A stretch of 64,000 nt of DNA, taken from NCBI RefSeq assembly GCF_001499855.1, contig NZ_LQIK01000029.1, positions 186,001 to 250,000 of the forward strand, written 5' to 3'. This document shows, one piece after another, positions 60,559-64,000 of this stretch. The notes beneath the pieces are model-generated. The model was not told where the DNA came from. It saw only the letters and a program-made list of their open reading frames with translations, and made no database searches. Both the position numbers and the translations under genes were made by a program. The DNA comes from Mycobacterium sp. GA-0227b. GTDB lineage: Bacteria > Actinomycetota > Actinomycetes > Mycobacteriales > Mycobacteriaceae. Numbering within the stretch: position 1 is the first letter of the stretch; every line of letters starts with the position of its first letter.

Positions 60559-61703
60559 CACTGCCTCCCGAGAATCATTGTCGCGCTGTGGCTGAAGAAG
60601 CCGCCCATCGCGTGCACACACGCCAGGCGGGCACCGTCGACCTGTCTTTCGCCGCATTCACCGCGCAGTTGCCGAACGGCCTCGACCATCAAGAACATTC
60701 CGCGCATACCCGGGTGACACGAGGCCAGGCCACCGCCGTCGGTGTTGGTGGGCAGTGCACCACCCGGGCGCAACGCGCCGGAGCCGATGAAGGGACCGCC
60801 CTCGCCTTTGACGCAGAACCCGAGGTCCTCCACCGCGAGCAGCACCGTCGAGGTGAACGAATCGTAGAGCTGACACACGTCGATGTCGGCCGGGGTGACC
60901 CCTGCTTGTCCGAACGCGCGTGGACCAGACTGTGCCGCCGGCGATGTCGTGAAGTCGGGCCACTCGCTCATGCTCACGTGCGACGCCGCGTCGGCAGCGC
61001 CGAGGATCCAGACCGGTTCCTCGGCGCAGTCCTTCGCCACCCGCTCACTGGCGAGCACCACCGCGCCGCCCCCGTCGGTACGCAGACACACGTGCTTCGA
61101 CGTGAACGGGTCGGCGAGCATCGGCGCCGCCGCGACGTCGGCGGTAGTGATCCGCTCGCGCTCAAAGGCGTACTCGTTCATGGCCGCCCACTCGTGCGCC
61201 GCAACCGCGACCTCGGCCAGTTGATCTTCGGTCGTTCCGTACTCGATCATGTGGCGCCTGGCCGCCATGGCGTACTTGGCGATCAGCGTGGCGCCGTAAG
61301 GCGCTTCGAACTGCATGGCACCGCCCGTGCTCAGCGCCGCCGCCGAGGCCCGCACCCGGCGCTTGACATCGGAGCGTGCGGTCGACCCGTACGTGAGCAG
61401 TGCCACGTCGATCTCGCCCGCCGCGATCGCCGCCGCGGCGTGCCGCGCCATCACCTCCCATGACGATCCGCCGACGTTGGTGGCGTCGACCCAGGTCGGT
61501 CGCAAGCCCAGGTACTCGCTGACCTCGATGGGCGGCAACAACGTCCCGTGACCGCCGAAGCCGTCGATGTCGTCCTTCGTCAGGCCGGCGTCTGCCACGG
61601 CGCGTCGTGCGGCCTGTGCCATCAGCGCCATCGCCGTCTTGTCGGGCACCCGCCCGCAATCGGACAGCGCGGCACCGACGACCGCGACCCGGTTTTCGGA
61701 CAT
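60558..61703 (-). CDS. Ltp-type thiolase-fold protein (probable retro-aldolase)
   Basis: 381 residues of the thiolase/SCP-x branch: RVAVVGAALSDCGRVPDKTA, DATNVGGSSWEVMARHAAAA where the nucleophilic Cys of thiolases would be, CQLYDSFTSTVLLAVEDLGF and CVHAMGGFFSHSATMIL. With its DUF35 partner it most likely cleaves a beta-hydroxyacyl-CoA side chain. 37 bp separate it from the divergent HpcH-type aldolase gene. Start ATG 61703. Confidence 0.88.
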   Translation of the reverse strand: MSENRVAVVGAALSDCGRVPDKTAMALMAQAARRAVADAGLTKDDIDGFGGHGTLLPPIEVSEYLGLRPTWVDATNVGGSSWEVMARHAAAAIAAGEIDVALLTYGSTARSDVKRRVRASAAALSTGGAMQFEAPYGATLIAKYAMAARRHMIEYGTTEDQLAEVAVAAHEWAAMNEYAFERERITTADVAAAPMLADPFTSKHVCLRTDGGGAVVLASERVAKDCAEEPVWILGAADAASHVSMSEWPDFTTSPAAQSGPRAFGQAGVTPADIDVCQLYDSFTSTVLLAVEDLGFCVKGEGGPFIGSGALRPGGALPTNTDGGGLASCHPGMRGMFLMVEAVRQLRGECGERQVDGARLACVHAMGGFFSHSATMILGRQ

Positions 61704-61722
61704 ACGTAATGGTTACCACAAC

Positions 61723-61737
61723 GATAACGGCGTTAAC
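61723..61737. promoter_or_regulatory. palindrome GATAAC-N3-GTTAAC
   Basis: GATAACGGCGTTAAC in the 37-bp spacer between divergent starts 61703 and 61741. It resembles the 3-bp-spacer variant at 40510 and GGAAACGTCGTTAAC at 56816-56830, but the relation to the GAGAAT boxes is uncertain. Confidence 0.4.
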
Positions 61738-61740
61738 GAC

Positions 61741-62571
61741 ATGGTGGAATCCTCGTTCTCAGTCGGTTACCGTGGGTGGGTGCCGGGACCGCTACGAGAT
61801 GCATTGCGTGGCGAGCGCCTGGTGTTGTGTCTCGCACTGCAGAATGCGCGCACGCCCGACGTCCCGGCGGTCGCGGCGGCCTGTGGATACGACGCCGTCT
61901 ATGTCGACCTGGAGCACACCTCATGCTCACTCGAGACGGCGGAAATGTTGTGTGTAGCCGCGCTCGGCGCAGGCATCCCCGGCCTCGTGCGGGTGCCGTC
62001 GCACGACCGCAGCGTCATCGCCCGCGTCCTCGACGCGGGTGCGGTGGGAGTGTTTGTGCCACACGTGAACTCGGCTGAAGAGGCGGCGGCCGTTGTCGAT
62101 GCCGCGCGGTTCCCGCCCGTCGGCCACCGGTCGATCTCCGGGCCCAACGCGGTGAGCGGATATGCGCCGCGCCCGGCCGCCGAACTCATCGCCGAAGTCG
62201 AGCGCCACACGGTGGTGGCGGTGATGATCGAGACCCCCGCCGCGGTCGAGGTGTGCGACCAGATCGCGGCCGTCGACGGTGTGGACATGATCCTGTTGGG
62301 GCCCAGCGACCTCACCGCGGAAATGGGTATCCACGGGCAATATGAGAATGAGCATTTCCACCGTGCAGTACACTCGGTCGCAGCGGCCTGTCGTGCACAT
62401 GGTGTGGCGCTGGGAGTGGCTGGAATCAAGTCCCTTGACCTGCTGGAACGCTTTGCAGGGCTGGGTCTGAGATTCATCTCGGCGGGAACCGACGTCGGGA
62501 TGATGACCGAGGCCGCCACTGCCCGCGCACACGCTTTGCGTGGGCTCGAAAGTCGCACGGCGCGCCGATAA
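61741..62571 (+). CDS. HpcH/HpaI-family aldolase
   Basis: 276 residues, metal-dependent class II aldolase family that cleaves 2-keto-4-hydroxy acids to pyruvate plus an aldehyde. Signature parts: YDAVYVDLEHTSCSLE, VRVPSHD, GVFVPHVNSAEEA, VMIETPAAVEVCDQI (metal Glu) and LGPSDLTAEMG (metal Asp). No SD; ATG 61741 probably leads a short or leaderless message. First gene of the terminal plus-strand group with a dioxygenase and a hydroxyacid dehydrogenase. Confidence 0.88.
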   Translation: MVESSFSVGYRGWVPGPLRDALRGERLVLCLALQNARTPDVPAVAAACGYDAVYVDLEHTSCSLETAEMLCVAALGAGIPGLVRVPSHDRSVIARVLDAGAVGVFVPHVNSAEEAAAVVDAARFPPVGHRSISGPNAVSGYAPRPAAELIAEVERHTVVAVMIETPAAVEVCDQIAAVDGVDMILLGPSDLTAEMGIHGQYENEHFHRAVHSVAAACRAHGVALGVAGIKSLDLLERFAGLGLRFISAGTDVGMMTEAATARAHALRGLESRTARR

Positions 62572-62603
62572 CCGAAAGCCTCGTCACGACAACAGGAGGA
62601 CGG

Positions 62604-63719
62604 ATGCCCACTGCGATCTACACCGAGCAAGTCACCGACCCGATGGCATGGACCGGCGCCGACTTCACGAGCAAGGAGGACTTTGCCTTCGACCTGTCGT
62701 CGCGCAATGTGGCCGCGCTGGAATCCATCCTGGCCAAGACCGCGCACAAAGACCGTGACGACATCACGCCAGAAGATGCCCGGCATCCGGACCTGGACGG
62801 CGACCTCGCCCGGCTGTATAGGGACCTGATGTTCGGTAAGGGCCTGGCGTGCGTGCGCGGATTCCCGGTCGAGCAGCACTCCATCGAGGAGCTCGAGCGC
62901 ATCTACTGGGCGTTCTGCACCCACCTCGGCTACCTCGTGTCGAACAACTCCTTCGGCCATCGCATGGTGCGCGTCCAGGAGGAGGTGCTACCCAACGGAG
63001 TCCAGCCCGCCCGCGGCACGAAGTCGAGGGCCGAGCTCGCGATGCACAACGACGCGGCGGACATCCTGTCGCTGCTCTGCGTGTACCCCGCCGCCGACGG
63101 TGGCGAGAGCCAGTTCGCTAGTGGGCCTGCCGCGCACAACCGGCTTCTCAACGAGCGGCCCGATTTGCTCCCGGTGCTCTATCAGGGCTTTCCGCATCAC
63201 CGGCGCAGCGAGCAACCCGACGATCAACCGGACGTGACCCCGTACGACGTACCGGTGTTCTCCCAGATCGACGGTCGGATCTGCATCAACTTCACGTACA
63301 GCAGCGTCCTGCCCGCGATGCACACACTCGGTCGCGAGTTCACCCCGGAACAGAACGAGGCCATCGAGTTGCTGCGCAACATCCTCGTCGAACAGCAGGT
63401 CGAGTTCAGGCTGGAATCCGGTGAAGCGGCCGTCGCCAACAACTTCGCGATGTGCCACTCGCGGTCGGACTTCGTCAGCAGCACCGATCCGAAGAAGGCA
63501 CGTTGCTTCCTGCGGGCGTGGATGGAAGTGCCGCGCGAGGACCGCCGCCTGCCCATCGGGCGGGAGTACTTCCACATGGAGAACAAGGACCTGCGGCTGG
63601 GCTACGACCCCGTACCAGGGCGCGACGGCACGATCGCACGTAACGACTACAAGAACGTGGACCCCGCGCTGGCCGACATGTTCAAAGCGGCTCAGGCGAA
63701 ACCCAAAATCAACCGATGA
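62604..63719 (+). CDS. TauD/TfdA-type Fe(II)/2-oxoglutarate dioxygenase
   Basis: 371 residues, ATG with AGGAGG a few bases upstream. The iron facial triad is visible as MHNDAADI (His-x-Asp) and a distal His in AMCHSRSDF; the 2-oxoglutarate-binding Arg is probably in RCFLRAWM. Such enzymes hydroxylate an unactivated carbon, often next to a heteroatom. Followed by a hydroxyacid dehydrogenase with a 4-bp overlap, so the product may be a hydroxy acid. Confidence 0.88.
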   Translation: MPTAIYTEQVTDPMAWTGADFTSKEDFAFDLSSRNVAALESILAKTAHKDRDDITPEDARHPDLDGDLARLYRDLMFGKGLACVRGFPVEQHSIEELERIYWAFCTHLGYLVSNNSFGHRMVRVQEEVLPNGVQPARGTKSRAELAMHNDAADILSLLCVYPAADGGESQFASGPAAHNRLLNERPDLLPVLYQGFPHHRRSEQPDDQPDVTPYDVPVFSQIDGRICINFTYSSVLPAMHTLGREFTPEQNEAIELLRNILVEQQVEFRLESGEAAVANNFAMCHSRSDFVSSTDPKKARCFLRAWMEVPREDRRLPIGREYFHMENKDLRLGYDPVPGRDGTIARNDYKNVDPALADMFKAAQAKPKINR

Positions 63720-64000
63720 CGACCCGGCCGCGGCTGGTCTACGAGAGATGGACCGATCCGGTCGCCGGGGACATCTTGGCGGGCGGTGACGTCGAGGTCG
63801 TCAAACTCGATCTCGACGCGCCCGATGAACAAAGTTGGGCGGCACTGGAATCCGCCCACGGGTATCAGGTCGCCACCCGAACCGACGTCGCCGCAATCGC
63901 GGACGGTGCGCGGTGGCTGGTCGGACGGGCGCTGGTGGACCGTTGCCGACAGCTACTCGCTGTGTGCTCGGCGGGTGCCGGCTACGACGTGATCGACGTC
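63716..64000 (+). CDS. D-isomer 2-hydroxyacid dehydrogenase, N-terminal part (cut by window edge)
   Basis: ATG 63716 overlaps the dioxygenase stop (ATGA); 95 codons are present before the right edge with no stop. The fragment VYERWTDPVAGDIL ... ALVDRCRQLLAVCSAGAGYD has the conserved LLAVCSAGAGYDVIDV ending of the catalytic domain of D-2-hydroxyacid dehydrogenases, in which the substrate-binding strand precedes the Rossmann domain. It would interconvert a 2-hydroxy and a 2-keto acid, fitting the aldolase upstream. The rest lies outside. Confidence 0.82.
   Translation, partial: MTTRPRLVYERWTDPVAGDILAGGDVEVVKLDLDAPDEQSWAALESAHGYQVATRTDVAAIADGARWLVGRALVDRCRQLLAVCSAGAGYDVIDV

Noticed and set aside
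62344..62359. GAGAATGAGCATTTCC similar to the regulon box
   Set aside because: It lies inside the HpcH-type coding region and its right arm has two changes; treated as chance.

Overview
The window is about 64 kb of high-GC actinobacterial DNA with 62 recognisable protein genes. Everything points to an environmental, probably fast-growing Mycobacterium (Mycolicibacterium-type) chromosome: an Mce operon, several P450s, very many acyl-CoA dehydrogenases, crotonases, FadD-type ligases, thiolase/DUF35 pairs, F420-type oxidoreductase, frequent GTG/TTG starts and start/stop overlaps of 1-4 bp. I see no rRNA, tRNA, CRISPR array, transposase or phage gene. It reads as a dense catabolic (lipid, steroid or isoprenoid-like) island.

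Layout. 1-0.5 kb: end of an ABC-type substrate-binding protein. 0.6-17.4 kb: an oxidative module of three P450s, four paralogous DapB-like NAD(P)-binding proteins, four SDRs if one frameshifted gene is counted, a Bfd-type [2Fe-2S] ferredoxin, a tandem-repeat alpha/beta protein, an AveC-like membrane protein, a FadD ligase, a CaiB/BaiF CoA-transferase and an NTF2-like protein. 17.5-24.3 kb: a minus-strand operon resembling the cholesterol side-chain (igr) operon: P450, ChsE-type dehydrogenase, MaoC, DUF35, second dehydrogenase, ChsH1-type MaoC, Ltp2-type aldolase/thiolase, then a TetR regulator. Here ChsH2 is split into two genes. 24.5-28.3 kb: divergent aldehyde dehydrogenase plus a double-domain CoA-transferase. 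28.5-30.2 kb: a possible lipocalin-type protein and a GntR/FCD regulator, linked by the same 18-bp operator sequence. 30.7-38.8 kb: mceA-F plus a secreted protein, with no yrbE permease genes beside it. 38.8-64 kb: PF04909-type amidohydrolases (three), MaoC proteins, acyl-CoA dehydrogenases including a coupled alpha/beta-like pair, FadD ligases, crotonases, an isochorismatase-fold protein lacking its nucleophile, an F420-type oxidoreductase, a second Ltp/DUF35 pair and a final HpcH aldolase-TauD oxygenase-hydroxyacid dehydrogenase operon running off the end.

The most interesting signal is regulatory. A 16-bp inverted repeat, GAGAAT-N4-ATTCTC and close variants, lies in front of at least eight transcription units between 5.2 and 58.6 kb, and in one case directly abuts a start codon. 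It ties the P450, AveC and DapB-like genes, the amidohydrolases, ligases and SDRs into one probable local regulon. Inference: the genes form an undescribed pathway in which P450s, SDRs and DapB-like enzymes oxidise a hydrophobic substrate, CoA ligases and CoA-transferases activate it, and FadE/crotonase/MaoC/Ltp modules shorten it, with the Mce system as a possible importer under a separate GntR regulator. The substrate cannot be read from the sequence.
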